A program made the translations under genes and the position numbers. Shown one piece after another: positions 44,530 through 53,410 of a DNA stretch of 64,000 nucleotides. The notes below the pieces were generated by a model. That model had not been told where the DNA came from. It did no database searches and saw only the letters and a program-made list of their open reading frames with translations. Location: positions 62,001-126,000 of the forward strand of contig JAFGVV010000017.1 in the NCBI GenBank assembly GCA_016937795.1, written 5' to 3'. The stretch comes from Paludibacteraceae bacterium. Its GTDB lineage: Bacteria; Bacteroidota; Bacteroidia; Bacteroidales; Paludibacteraceae. The stretch's first letter is position 1. Every line of letters begins with the position of its first letter.

Positions 44530-45654
44530 ATGAACGCACGCATCTATCTTATCTGCACATTCATATCACTAAGCACATTAAGCTGCACCAATCCACAAAA
44601 ACAATTCGATAGCTTCGCCCTGCCTAACAGCAACGAATATGCTGAAGGGTTCAACATTATATCGCACAACAACTTTAAAGAAGTGATTGTATTCAGCCCA
44701 TGGATAAAAGGTTCAGTATATGCACGTTACTACCTTGTTAACGACAACACAACCAAAACACCCGAAAACGGACAAAAAGTAAAAATTCCACTCGAAACAC
44801 TGGCAGCTACATCGGTAACCCATTTTGAGTTTCTGAGACTTTTGGGCGAAATCGAAAGCGTAAATGCTGTTTGCTCTCCTGATATCATTTACAATCCGGT
44901 GATCATAAAAAGACTAAACGAAGGAAAAATTTCAAATCTGGGCGATGCATTTAATATTAATATTGAAAAAACACTGCAACTTCAACCCGGAGCCGTCATG
45001 ATGAGCGGCTACAATCAAAACGACCCCTATGCTCAGAGAGTATCGCAAGCAGGCATACCGGTCCTTTTCAACAACGAATGGATGGAGACGTCGCTGCTGG
45101 CGCGCGCCGAGTGGATAAAATTTGTAGCTGCCTTTTACAACAAAGAAGCCATGGCCGACAGTATTTTCGGGAATATTGCGCAACGATACAACGAAGTGAA
45201 AGCACTCGCCGTGAACATTGAGAAAAAGCCCACAATCATGGCCGGTTCGAACTTTCGTGGCACCTGGTATATGCCTGCAGGGAAAAACTTCATGGCACAA
45301 CTGTTTGCCGACGCAGGAGGCTCGTACTTTTATGCCAACGACAGCACAACAGGCAGCCTGCCTCTTAATGTAGAATCTGTTTTGCGCGATTTTGCAAACA
45401 CCGAAATATGGCTCAACTGCAACTTCAACTCCATTGACGAACTGATAAAATCGGATGTAAAACACAAACTCTTTAAACCTGTAACTTCAGGACAGGTATA
45501 TAATTTCAACAAAAGACTTTTGCCATCCACAGCCAACGATTTTTGGGAGTCGGCCATCGCACGCCCCGACCTGCTACTATCCGATGTTATTTCTATTCTG
45601 CACCCAGAACTTATACCCGGTCACGAAACGGTGTATGCAGAGAAACTGAGATAA
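44530..45654 (+). CDS. ABC-type substrate-binding lipoprotein (BtuF/FecB-like), orphan
   Basis: About 374 residues from the ATG at 44530, which gives a lipoprotein signal with Cys19 (STLSC). A longer ORF from 44446 would have to read through a perfect terminator hairpin and is rejected. The body is a class III (TroA-like) binding protein: two lobes joined by a long helix, with TSVTHFEFLRLLGEIESVNAV, LQLQPGAVMMSG, GIPVLFNNEWMETSLLARAEWIKFVAAFY and a late TANDFWESAIARPDLLLSDVISILHPEL. Such proteins bring iron complexes or cobalamin to a FecCD/BtuCD permease. No permease or ATPase gene is adjacent here. Lipid-anchored in the inner or outer membrane. Confidence 0.85.
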   Translation: MNARIYLICTFISLSTLSCTNPQKQFDSFALPNSNEYAEGFNIISHNNFKEVIVFSPWIKGSVYARYYLVNDNTTKTPENGQKVKIPLETLAATSVTHFEFLRLLGEIESVNAVCSPDIIYNPVIIKRLNEGKISNLGDAFNINIEKTLQLQPGAVMMSGYNQNDPYAQRVSQAGIPVLFNNEWMETSLLARAEWIKFVAAFYNKEAMADSIFGNIAQRYNEVKALAVNIEKKPTIMAGSNFRGTWYMPAGKNFMAQLFADAGGSYFYANDSTTGSLPLNVESVLRDFANTEIWLNCNFNSIDELIKSDVKHKLFKPVTSGQVYNFNKRLLPSTANDFWESAIARPDLLLSDVISILHPELIPGHETVYAEKLR

Positions 45655-45760
45655 GTGAAAACTATGCCGTTTCGCATGTTTTTCAAAATCATTTTTATTC
45701 ATTACTTTTGCAAAACGTCAAAAAAAATTACACTGACTAACGAAATTTAATTTTTAGAGC

Positions 45761-46423
45761 ATGACCCGCGACGAATTCATTGAACTTTTAAATCACCCCG
45801 ACAAACTTACAGCCGGACACATAGCCGATTTAAAGGAGATGATTTCGTATTATCCATACTTTGCTCAGGCATATATATTATTAGCCAAGGCAATGCTTAA
45901 AACAGGAAACCTGCACACTGATAATTTCATCAAACAAACCGCCATAAAAGTAGCAGACCGACGCAACTTTTATTATTTCCTTTATCCTGAGAAAAAAATC
46001 AACACAGGACATATGCCCAAAGAAAGAATTCCGAAATACAGTGGAAATTATTTCGATTTAATTCAGGCAGCCGAAAATGAAGGTGGCGATAAAGAAAAAT
46101 CGCTGAAAACACTGGCCGAACGCCTTAAAATGGCACGTGCTGAAATGATGGAAAAGGAGAAGACACACAGTCAGACTAATCAACCCGCACCAAGCACTCC
46201 TGTCCGCATTCCCACCCCCGATTATATCATTATTGATGCACCGGAAAAGAAGTCACACAAACCTGTGACCGAGGAATATGTAAAAATCCTGATCAAAGAA
46301 AAAAAATACCGCGAAGCAATAGAAATATTGAACAAATTAAATTTGATAAATCCGAAAAAAAGTATTTACTTTGCAGACCAAATTCGATTTCTGGAAAAAA
46401 TACTCGTAAACTCAAAAAAATAA
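45761..46423 (+). CDS. Bacteroidota-specific protein of unknown function, upstream of secG
   Basis: A 220-residue protein without a signal peptide. The first 75 residues are helical and TPR-like (LKEMISYYPYFAQAYILLAKAMLKTGN), the middle is charged and Pro/Thr-rich, and the last 60 residues again look like a TPR hairpin (EEYVKILIKEKKYREAIEILNKLNLINPKKSIYFADQIRFLEKIL). I recognise it only as the conserved gene found ahead of secG in Bacteroidales. A protein-protein contact role is the most that can be said. TACTTTTG at 45703-45710 is a possible -7 promoter element. Ends 7 bp before secG. Confidence 0.8.
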   Translation: MTRDEFIELLNHPDKLTAGHIADLKEMISYYPYFAQAYILLAKAMLKTGNLHTDNFIKQTAIKVADRRNFYYFLYPEKKINTGHMPKERIPKYSGNYFDLIQAAENEGGDKEKSLKTLAERLKMARAEMMEKEKTHSQTNQPAPSTPVRIPTPDYIIIDAPEKKSHKPVTEEYVKILIKEKKYREAIEILNKLNLINPKKSIYFADQIRFLEKILVNSKK

Positions 46424-46430
46424 ACATAAT

Positions 46431-46784
46431 ATGTACATTCTTTTCACCATTTTAATTGTAATCGCATCGATTTTGCTTACTTTGCTCGTCCTGGTTCAAA
46501 ATTCAAAAGGAGGTGGACTGTCAGCAGGATTTTCGTCATCGAACCAAATCATGGGCGTTCGCAAGACTACCGACTTTCTCGAAAAAGCCACCTGGTTTTT
46601 GGTAGCATTTGTAATTTTCCTTTCAATCGGATCGGTAGCTGTCAACAAAAACGAAGTAGCTGTAAACGAATCAGAAATCAAAGAACAATATCAGAACGCA
46701 CAACAAGCTGAACCTGGCGTTGTAGCTCCGGGCTTTGGTGAAACTCCTGAGGCAGCAAAAGAAGAAAGCGGCGAACAGAACTAA
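46431..46784 (+). CDS. secG: preprotein translocase subunit SecG
   Basis: A 117-residue protein with two TM helices (about 2-23 and 53-73) and between them the SecG signature LVLVQNSKGGGLSAGFSSSNQIMGVRKTTDFLEKATW. SecG helps SecA-driven export through SecYE. The C-terminal tail is acidic and Ala/Glu-rich, longer than in E. coli but usual in this phylum. Terminator follows. Confidence 0.96.
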   Translation: MYILFTILIVIASILLTLLVLVQNSKGGGLSAGFSSSNQIMGVRKTTDFLEKATWFLVAFVIFLSIGSVAVNKNEVAVNESEIKEQYQNAQQAEPGVVAPGFGETPEAAKEESGEQN

Positions 46785-46804
46785 CAGCCCTCAATAAATA
46801 CTAC

Positions 46805-46847
46805 GGAGCGTATCAAACAGAAAAGTTGATGCGCTCTCTTTTTATCA
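46805..46847 (+). terminator. intrinsic terminator after secG
   Basis: GAGCGTATCAA (46806-46816) pairs with TTGATGCGCTC (46826-46836) with one G-T pair, then a T-run. Confidence 0.85.
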
Positions 46848-46874
46848 TAGATATTCGATGATATTTTTGCATAT

Positions 46875-47504
46875 ATGGATTTAATCAGCATTGTCGATTA
46901 CGCAGGAACTTTTGCATTTGCCATCAGCGGCATAAGGCTTGCTTCGGCCAAAAACTTCGACTGGTTCGGAGCCTATGTGGTAGGATTTGTGACTGCAATT
47001 GGCGGCGGTACTACCCGCGATTTACTACTCGATGTAACGCCATTCTGGATGCTACAACCATCCTATATAATCGTCACCGGCATTGCATTACTGGTAGTAA
47101 TACTAATGGGAAAAAGAATGACATACTTCAATAATGCATTTTTCATTTTCGATGCCATCGGCCTTGGGCTCTTTGTGGTTGTGGGAGTTGAAAAAAGCAT
47201 GTCTGCCGGCTTTCCCGTTTGGGTTACTGTACTTATGGGCATGATTACAGGATCTGTGGGTGGCATTATTCGCGACATCCTGATCAATGAATTACCGCTT
47301 ATTTTCAGAAAAGACATTTATGCTCTGGCCTGTATTTTCGGAGGTGTGATTTTTTACTTCTGCACACTGCTACATTTACCCAACGAAATAACACAAGCAA
47401 TATCAGCAGCTTCTGTAATCCTAATACGGATATTAGCTGTAAAATACCATTGGAGTATCCCCGTGCTTAAAAACGGAGAAAACAATAACAGCGAACCCAA
47501 CTGA
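46875..47504 (+). CDS. trimeric intracellular cation (TRIC) channel family protein
   Basis: A 209-residue UPF0126/TRIC protein with seven TM helices in two matching halves: DYAGTFAFAISGIRLASAKNFDWFGAYVVGFVTAIGGGTTRDLLL and, about 85 residues on, FDAIGLGLFVVVGVEKSMSAGFPVWVTVLMGMITGSVGGIIRDILIN. The GGGTxRD and GG-IRD loops form the pore kinks. Prokaryotic TRIC proteins conduct K+ and Na+. The 33 bp spacing from the secG terminator suggests its own start of transcription; DUF3109 follows 44 bp after. Confidence 0.93.
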   Translation: MDLISIVDYAGTFAFAISGIRLASAKNFDWFGAYVVGFVTAIGGGTTRDLLLDVTPFWMLQPSYIIVTGIALLVVILMGKRMTYFNNAFFIFDAIGLGLFVVVGVEKSMSAGFPVWVTVLMGMITGSVGGIIRDILINELPLIFRKDIYALACIFGGVIFYFCTLLHLPNEITQAISAASVILIRILAVKYHWSIPVLKNGENNNSEPN

Positions 47505-47548
47505 CATCATCTTCCAACAATCTGATTTCCCCAAAACCACCAGAACAT

Positions 47549-48124
47549 ATGCTTCAAATTAACGATACCATAATCAGCCTCGACCTTTTCGACGAAAAAT
47601 TTGTATGCGACCTGGCAAGTTGCAAAGGCGAGTGCTGCATCGAAGGAGATGCAGGCGCACCTCTCGAATACGTAGAAATTAAAATCATTGAAGAATTGCT
47701 TCCTGTGATATGGGACGATCTGACAGATGCTTCAAAAGAAGTAATAAAAAAACAGGGAGTCTACTATATTGATGAAGACGAAGAACCTGTCACTTCGATT
47801 GTAAACGGTGCCGAGTGCGTTTTCACATACACCGACGAAAACGGCATTTGTAAATGCGCTATCGAAAAAGCATTCAGGGAAGGTAAAACCGATTTCTACA
47901 AACCCATTTCATGTCATCTTTATCCGGTGCGTTTGCAAAAATATAATGAATTTACAGCAGTAAACTATCATCGCTGGAAAATTTGCAATTGCGCCCGCTC
48001 ACTGGGTTCCGAACTAAATGTACCTGTATATCGTTTTCTGAAAGAACCGCTAATCCGACGATTCGGTGCTGAATGGTACAACCAACTCGCCATTGCAGCC
48101 GGAGAACTGAAAAAACAACAATAG
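47549..48124 (+). CDS. DUF3109 family Cys-rich protein
   Basis: A 191-residue cytoplasmic protein with the family pattern FVCDLASCKGECCIEGDAGAPL near residue 17-38, CVFTYTDENGICKCAIEKAF near 90-110, and ISCHLYPVRL then KICNCARSLGS. The nine or so conserved Cys are spaced as in proteins that bind zinc or an iron-sulfur cluster (the YkgJ-like relatives). No reaction is known. The cinA start codon follows 11 bp after the stop. Confidence 0.9.
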   Translation: MLQINDTIISLDLFDEKFVCDLASCKGECCIEGDAGAPLEYVEIKIIEELLPVIWDDLTDASKEVIKKQGVYYIDEDEEPVTSIVNGAECVFTYTDENGICKCAIEKAFREGKTDFYKPISCHLYPVRLQKYNEFTAVNYHRWKICNCARSLGSELNVPVYRFLKEPLIRRFGAEWYNQLAIAAGELKKQQ

Positions 48125-48135
48125 ATACACTGATT

Positions 48136-49398
48136 ATGAGAACCATAAATGTAGAAATCATTACCATTGGTGATGAAATTCTGATTGGTCAGATTGTAGA
48201 TACAAATTCAGCATGGATGGGTGTAGAGCTCAACAAGGCCGGATTCCGCATTGCTCAGATCACTTCGGTTCACGACGATGCAAATCACATAGTGAATGCG
48301 TTGAACGATGCACTCAAAAGAGCAGATGTGGTACTCTTCACAGGCGGAATAGGCCCTACAAAAGACGATATCACTAAGCATACGCTGACAGAATATTTCG
48401 ACACAAAATTAGTTTTTGACGAAAAGGTACTCCGCGATATTGAAGAGCTACTAAAAAACCGTCAACGTGCGATGAACGAATTAACCCGTTCGCAAGCCAT
48501 GGTTCCCGAAAACTGCACAGTAATTCAAAATCCTGTGGGCACTGCACCCATTACCTGGTTCGATAAAAATGAAAAAATAGTGGTGTCGATGCCGGGTGTG
48601 CCTTACGAAATGAAGACAGCCATGACCACCGAAATTATACCGCGACTAAAAGCAAGATTCAAAACACCCGCCATTGTACACCGAAACGTTTTAGTGACCG
48701 GATACCCCGAATCGGCACTGGCAATAAAAATAGCAGATTGGGAAAATGCCCTTCCGGCTGATATTCACATAGCCTACCTACCCAACTATGGAATTGTAAA
48801 ACTCAGACTTAGTGGTATTTCGGACGATGGTTTAAGCATGGATTTCGCCATAAAACATCAAATTGAAGGATTAAAAGAAATACTGGGAAAGGCCATAGTG
48901 TACGAAGATGATTGGCCACTCGAAAAAATTGCAGGTTATTGGCTCACTGAAACAAATCAAAGTATTGCAACAGCCGAAAGCTGCACAGGCGGAAATATCG
49001 CACACAAAATCACTTCCGTAGCTGGCAGTTCAACATACTTTAAAGGATCGGTAATAGCATATTCAAATGATATAAAGACACGAATACTTGGCGTGAGTGA
49101 AGAACTAATTTCGACACATGGTGCAGTGAGTCGAGAAGTAGTGGAAGCAATGGCTACAGGCGCTCAAAATCTGCTAAAAACAGACTATGCGATTGCCACC
49201 TCAGGCATAGCAGGGCCCGATGGAGGCACAAGCAAAAAACCCGTAGGAACAATCTGGATATCTGTCGCTTACAAAGGAGGCACATACAGCAAATTGTTTA
49301 ATTTCGGGAAGCTCCGCGAACAAAATATTGAACGCAGCACTCAAGCCGCTTTTCTGATGTTATTAGAACAAATTAAATTGATTAACAGAGACTTATAA
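48136..49398 (+). CDS. cinA: CinA-like nicotinamide-nucleotide amidohydrolase / competence-damage protein
   Basis: About 420 residues from the ATG at 48136 (MRTINVEIITIGDEILIGQ); the upstream ATG at 48073 lies inside the DUF3109 gene and adds no conserved sequence. The N-terminal MoCF-like domain (about 1-170) shows LFTGGIGPTKDDITK; this domain often acts on ADP-ribose. The C-terminal CinA domain (about 260-415) shows TAESCTGGNIAHKIT, SVIAYSNDIK and ATSGIAGPDGG, and removes the amide from nicotinamide mononucleotide in pyridine nucleotide recycling. Directly ahead of rpmB, as in other Bacteroidales. Confidence 0.95.
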   Translation: MRTINVEIITIGDEILIGQIVDTNSAWMGVELNKAGFRIAQITSVHDDANHIVNALNDALKRADVVLFTGGIGPTKDDITKHTLTEYFDTKLVFDEKVLRDIEELLKNRQRAMNELTRSQAMVPENCTVIQNPVGTAPITWFDKNEKIVVSMPGVPYEMKTAMTTEIIPRLKARFKTPAIVHRNVLVTGYPESALAIKIADWENALPADIHIAYLPNYGIVKLRLSGISDDGLSMDFAIKHQIEGLKEILGKAIVYEDDWPLEKIAGYWLTETNQSIATAESCTGGNIAHKITSVAGSSTYFKGSVIAYSNDIKTRILGVSEELISTHGAVSREVVEAMATGAQNLLKTDYAIATSGIAGPDGGTSKKPVGTIWISVAYKGGTYSKLFNFGKLREQNIERSTQAAFLMLLEQIKLINRDL

Positions 49399-49448
49399 GT
49401 CAAAAACACCATAAGAGGGAAATTTATTGAAATAAATCCCCAAAAAGC

Positions 49449-49479
49449 TTTGATGTTCAAAATAATTATTGTAATTTTG
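49449..49479 (+). promoter_or_regulatory. promoter of rpmB-rpmG-DUF4295
   Basis: TTTG at 49449-49452 and TAATTTTG at 49472-49479, 19 bp apart. Predicted start near 49486, about 40 nt ahead of rpmB. Confidence 0.65.
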
Positions 49480-49524
49480 CGCACTGTTTTTGAGAAAAAA
49501 TGTAATTAATAAAAAGATATTGAA

Positions 49525-49764
49525 ATGTCAAAAGTTTGTCAGATCACCGGAAAAAAAGCAATGGTAGGAAACAATGTTTCTCACTCTAAACGTCGCACCA
49601 AAAGAACGTTCGAGGTAAACCTGTTCAGCAAAAAGTTCTACTGGGTAGAGCAGGAAATGTGGATTAGCCTGAAAGTTTCAGCCGCCGGTTTACGTACCAT
49701 TAACAAAATTGGTTTGGATGCAGCCATCAAAAAAGCTGCCGACAATGGTTTTTTATACGCATAA
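49525..49764 (+). CDS. rpmB: 50S ribosomal protein L28
   Basis: A 79-residue L28 beginning [29 protein letters not shown], the standard block, with [20 protein letters not shown] later. Structural part of the large subunit. First gene of a ribosomal mini-operon with rpmG 18 bp downstream. Confidence 0.97.
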   Translation: MSKVCQITGKKAMVGNNVSHSKRRTKRTFEVNLFSKKFYWVEQEMWISLKVSAAGLRTINKIGLDAAIKKAADNGFLYA

Positions 49765-49782
49765 TTAAGGAGAAAATTTATC

Positions 49783-49971
49783 ATGGCCAAAAAAAGTAAA
49801 GAAGCAAGAGTACAGGTAATCCTGGAATGTACAGAGCATAAAGAAAGTGGAATGCCCGGCACTTCACGTTATATTACTGTGAAGAACAGAAAAAACACAC
49901 CGGGACGCATGGAGTTGAAAAAATACAACCCCATTTTAAAGAAAGTAACAGTACACAAAGAAATTAAATAA
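49783..49971 (+). CDS. rpmG: 50S ribosomal protein L33
   Basis: A 62-residue L33: [14 protein letters not shown] and [35 protein letters not shown]. Only one Cys is present, so the zinc ribbon of the C+ form is absent (zinc-independent C- form). Sits between rpmB and the DUF4295 gene. Confidence 0.96.
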   Translation: MAKKSKEARVQVILECTEHKESGMPGTSRYITVKNRKNTPGRMELKKYNPILKKVTVHKEIK

Positions 49972-49981
49972 TATCTGAATC

Positions 49982-50134
49982 ATGGCAAAGAAAGCGGTTG
50001 CATCACTCCAAAGCGGAGAAGGACGTTCGTACGCAAAGGTGATTAAAATGGTTAAATCACCCAAATCAGGCGCGTACATTTTTCAGGAAGAAATCGTGCA
50101 TAACGAAAAAGTTAAAGAGCATCTTGCAAAGTAA
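49982..50134 (+). CDS. DUF4295 family protein
   Basis: A 50-residue basic protein (start MAKKAVASLQSGEGRSYAKV, end VHNEKVKEHLAK). It is the short protein that follows rpmB-rpmG in nearly all Bacteroidota; the family is DUF4295. Size, charge and place suggest a ribosome-associated protein, not proven from this sequence. Starts 10 bp after rpmG; a terminator follows 22 bp after its stop. Confidence 0.92.
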   Translation: MAKKAVASLQSGEGRSYAKVIKMVKSPKSGAYIFQEEIVHNEKVKEHLAK

Positions 50135-50155
50135 GATATATCACTTATTGAAGAA

Positions 50156-50193
50156 GAATCCTCTCATTTCACGAAATGAGAGGATTTTTTTTG
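50156..50193 (+). terminator. intrinsic terminator after the L28-L33-DUF4295 operon
   Basis: AATCCTCTCATTTC (50157-50170) pairs perfectly with GAAATGAGAGGATT (50173-50186) around a two-base centre, followed by eight T. The last Ts and the next G form the -33 element of the ftsY promoter. Confidence 0.9.
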
Positions 50194-50223
50194 CGGTATA
50201 GTCAAAAAAAAGACTTAATTTTG
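50190..50223 (+). promoter_or_regulatory. promoter of ftsY, overlapping the terminator T-run
   Basis: TTTG at 50190-50193 (end of the terminator T-run) and TAATTTTG at 50216-50223, 22 bp apart. Leader of about 90 nt before ftsY. Confidence 0.6.
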
Positions 50224-50322
50224 TAATTCAGATTAATTTAGCGCGTATTATATGCAATTGGAATAAACTGTCAATTCAGATAATGCACTACAATTTCAGA
50301 TACCTCAAATTAAATTTCAAAC

Positions 50323-51273
50323 ATGGGAATATTCGATTTCTTTAATAAAGCAAAAAAAGAAACGCTCGACGAAGGTTTGGCTAAAACCAAGGAAAGTGTA
50401 TTTTCGAAAATAACACGTGCAGTAGCAGGAAAGTCGAAAGTGGACGATGAAGTGCTCGACAATCTCGAAGAAGTGCTGATCACTTCGGATGTAGGCGTTG
50501 AAACCACTTTACGAATTATTGAGCGCATCGAAAAACGCGTGGCACACGATAAATATGTAGGCACTTCAGAATTAAACTCGATTCTGAAAGAAGAAATCGC
50601 ATCCCTTCTGGCCGAAAACAACACTGACATGCCTATGGACTTCGACAGTCCGCTACCCACCACACCTTACGTCATTATGGTAGTAGGTGTGAATGGAGTT
50701 GGAAAAACCACAACCATTGGCAAACTGGCATATCATTTCACAAAAGCCGGAAAAAAAGTATATCTTGGTGCCGCCGATACTTTCCGTGCAGCAGCTGTAG
50801 ATCAACTCGTAATTTGGGGCGAGCGCACAGGTGTTCCGGTCATCAAACAAAAAATGGGCTCTGACCCGGCCTCGGTAGCATTCGACACCGTTTCATCGGC
50901 CAAAGCCAACAATGCAGATGTGGTGATTATCGACACAGCAGGACGACTACACAACAAAGTTAACCTGATGAACGAACTTACAAAGATTAAAAACGTAATG
51001 CAAAAAATTGTACCCGATGCGCCTCACGAAGTGCTTTTAGTACTCGACGGATCAACAGGTCAGAATGCGTTTGAACAAGCAAAACAATTTACCAAAGCTA
51101 CAGATGTAAATGCACTTGCCATTACAAAACTCGATGGAACAGCCAAAGGTGGCGTAGTAATTGGCATCTCCGACCAGTTTAAAATCCCTGTAAAATATAT
51201 CGGGCTGGGCGAAGGCATGGAACATTTGCAGGTATTCAACCGGAAAGAATTTGTAGATTCACTATTCAGTTGA
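50323..51273 (+). CDS. ftsY: signal recognition particle receptor FtsY
   Basis: A 316-residue SRP receptor. The N domain is helical (about 1-100), without the long acidic A domain of E. coli, as is normal in this phylum. The G domain has GVNGVGKTTTIGKLA (about 122-136), the insertion-box start LGAADTFRAAAVDQL, DTAGRLHNK, TKLDGTAKGG and IGLGEGMEHL. It docks ribosome-nascent chain complexes at the membrane by paired GTP hydrolysis with Ffh. Confidence 0.97.
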   Translation: MGIFDFFNKAKKETLDEGLAKTKESVFSKITRAVAGKSKVDDEVLDNLEEVLITSDVGVETTLRIIERIEKRVAHDKYVGTSELNSILKEEIASLLAENNTDMPMDFDSPLPTTPYVIMVVGVNGVGKTTTIGKLAYHFTKAGKKVYLGAADTFRAAAVDQLVIWGERTGVPVIKQKMGSDPASVAFDTVSSAKANNADVVIIDTAGRLHNKVNLMNELTKIKNVMQKIVPDAPHEVLLVLDGSTGQNAFEQAKQFTKATDVNALAITKLDGTAKGGVVIGISDQFKIPVKYIGLGEGMEHLQVFNRKEFVDSLFS

Positions 51274-51334
51274 TTTGCAATTTCACTCTGAACTTTTAAA
51301 ATAAATTGACCCTGAATAACATATAGAAACCATC

Positions 51335-53338
51335 ATGAGAAAATCACTTTTCACCTTAAGTCTCTTTTTAATTTTCACTATTTGCGCAGCAGCTCAAAAA
51401 ACAATGACAGTGACTTCGCCCAACGGAAAACTGAAAGCAGAAATCAGCATTGGCGATAAAATTGAATACCGTGTATTGCACGAAGCGGATTTGATGCTCG
51501 ACAAATCACCGATATCCTTACAACTTACCGATGGTCGCGTACTCGGACAAAAACCAAAGCTGCTTAAATCAGTGAAAAAAGACGTAAATACAAGTTTCGA
51601 TGCGGTAATATACAAGAAGAACAAGGTAAAAGATCATTATAACGAACTCACACTGCTGTTTAAAGGAAATTTCAGTGTGATTTTCAGAGCTTACGACGAT
51701 GGAATAGCTTACAGGTTCAGTACCTATATGAAAGCTCCTTTCGAAGTAGAAAACGAACAGGCCACATTCAACTTTGCCGATAATTATAAAGTGTATGCTG
51801 CATTTTCGAATAACTGGAACGGAAAAGACACTTCATTCGAAAGACAATTTGCAAATTCGCACGAAAGTCACTACGAACATTTCAATATTTCGGAATGGAA
51901 TAAACACAGACTGGCAATGTCGCCACTGGTGGTGGAAGCTGTTAAAGGAAAAAAAGTTTGTATTCTCGAAGCCGATTTACTGAATTATCCGGGTATGTAT
52001 CTGAACAAAAACGATGGTTCAAATTCATTGAAAGGCGTATTTGCGACTTATCCAAAGGAAATGAAAAAAGGCGGAGGCGCCATGCATCACGAACTGGTGC
52101 AGACACGCGAGAAATTCATTGCCCAATGTGCCGGAAAAACAGTGTTCCCATGGCGCGCAGTAGTTGTTGCAGTAAACGATTATGAACTGGCAAACAGCGA
52201 TATGGTTTACAAACTTGCAACCCCTACTCAACTGAGCGATCTTTCGTGGATAAAACCCGGAAAAGTGGCCTGGGACTGGTGGAACGACTTTAATGTATAT
52301 GGCGTTGATTTTGAATCGGGTGTAAACAACGACACTTATAAATACTATATTGATTTTGCATCGACTCAGGGCATTGAATATGTAATTCTGGATGAAGGAT
52401 GGGCTGTGGCAAACAAAATGGATTTGTTTCAGATTGTACCCGAAATTGACCTGAAAGAACTTGTGGCATATGCAAAAGCACGTAATGTATCACTTATTCT
52501 GTGGGCTGGCTACAATTCGTTCAATGCCGATGTCGAAAAAGTGTGTAAGCATTATTCCGAAATGGGAATAAAAGGATTTAAAGTAGATTTTATGGATCGC
52601 GACGACCAGTTAATGGTAGATTTTCAGCATCGCACAGCAAAAATTGCTGCCAAATACAAATTGCTGATCGACTTTCACGGCACTTACAAGCCTGCTGGTT
52701 TACAACGTACTTATCCGAACATTATTAACTTCGAGGGAGTGTACGGACTTGAGCAAATGAAATGGGCATCGGGTTCAGTTGACCAGGTTAGTTATGATGT
52801 AATTATTCCATTCATCCGTCAGGTTGCCGGACCAATGGATTATACACAGGGTGCTATGCGCAATGCAACCAAAAACAATTATCGTCCGGTTTGGAACGAA
52901 GCCATGAGCCAGGGAACACGTTGCAGACAGTTGGCGCAATATGTAATTTTTGAATCGCCACTGAATATGCTTTGTGACAACCCGTCGAATTATATGGCTG
53001 AAAAGGAATGCACTGAATTTATTGCCGAAATTCCGACTATTTGGGACGAAACAGTTGCCATGAATGGCGAGATCGCCAAATATGTAACCATCGCCCGCCG
53101 TAAAGGAGACGCATGGTATGTAGGTTCGATGACAAACTGGAACAAACGTACACTTGAACTCGATTTGAGTTTCTTGGGTAACGGAAATTTCAAAGCTGAA
53201 ATATTCCGCGATGGCATAAATGCAAACCGTGCTGCCCGCGACTATAAAAAGGAAATGATTGACATTCCGGCAAACCGCAAAATGACTATCCAAATGGCTC
53301 AGGGAGGCGGCTTTGCAATGAAAATCACAAGCCTGTAG
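51335..53338 (+). CDS. GH97 family alpha-glycosidase, exported
   Basis: A 667-residue protein with a signal peptide (about 1-20, CAAAQ). N-terminal beta-super-sandwich (about 25-285), then a TIM barrel (WDWWNDFNVYGVDFESGVNNDTYKYYIDFASTQGIEYVILDEGW...) and a C-terminal beta domain. GH97 holds inverting and retaining enzymes; GFKVDFMDRDD at Asp418 fits the nucleophile place of the retaining alpha-galactosidase type, and Glu467 in NFEGVYGLE is a candidate acid/base. Calcium-dependent, periplasmic. It sits alone between ftsY and rimO, two genes usually adjacent in Bacteroidales, with no SusC/D or regulator. Confidence 0.92.
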   Translation: MRKSLFTLSLFLIFTICAAAQKTMTVTSPNGKLKAEISIGDKIEYRVLHEADLMLDKSPISLQLTDGRVLGQKPKLLKSVKKDVNTSFDAVIYKKNKVKDHYNELTLLFKGNFSVIFRAYDDGIAYRFSTYMKAPFEVENEQATFNFADNYKVYAAFSNNWNGKDTSFERQFANSHESHYEHFNISEWNKHRLAMSPLVVEAVKGKKVCILEADLLNYPGMYLNKNDGSNSLKGVFATYPKEMKKGGGAMHHELVQTREKFIAQCAGKTVFPWRAVVVAVNDYELANSDMVYKLATPTQLSDLSWIKPGKVAWDWWNDFNVYGVDFESGVNNDTYKYYIDFASTQGIEYVILDEGWAVANKMDLFQIVPEIDLKELVAYAKARNVSLILWAGYNSFNADVEKVCKHYSEMGIKGFKVDFMDRDDQLMVDFQHRTAKIAAKYKLLIDFHGTYKPAGLQRTYPNIINFEGVYGLEQMKWASGSVDQVSYDVIIPFIRQVAGPMDYTQGAMRNATKNNYRPVWNEAMSQGTRCRQLAQYVIFESPLNMLCDNPSNYMAEKECTEFIAEIPTIWDETVAMNGEIAKYVTIARRKGDAWYVGSMTNWNKRTLELDLSFLGNGNFKAEIFRDGINANRAARDYKKEMIDIPANRKMTIQMAQGGGFAMKITSL

Positions 53339-53410
53339 ATGTGTGTAATTATTTACTATTTAATCATTTACTATTTACAATTCAATAGTTTTATTCACAA
53401 TTTACAAATA

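Noticed and set aside
48073..48135. Upstream start of cinA
   Set aside because: Lies inside the DUF3109 gene and adds non-conserved residues; the ATG at 48136 gives the family start.
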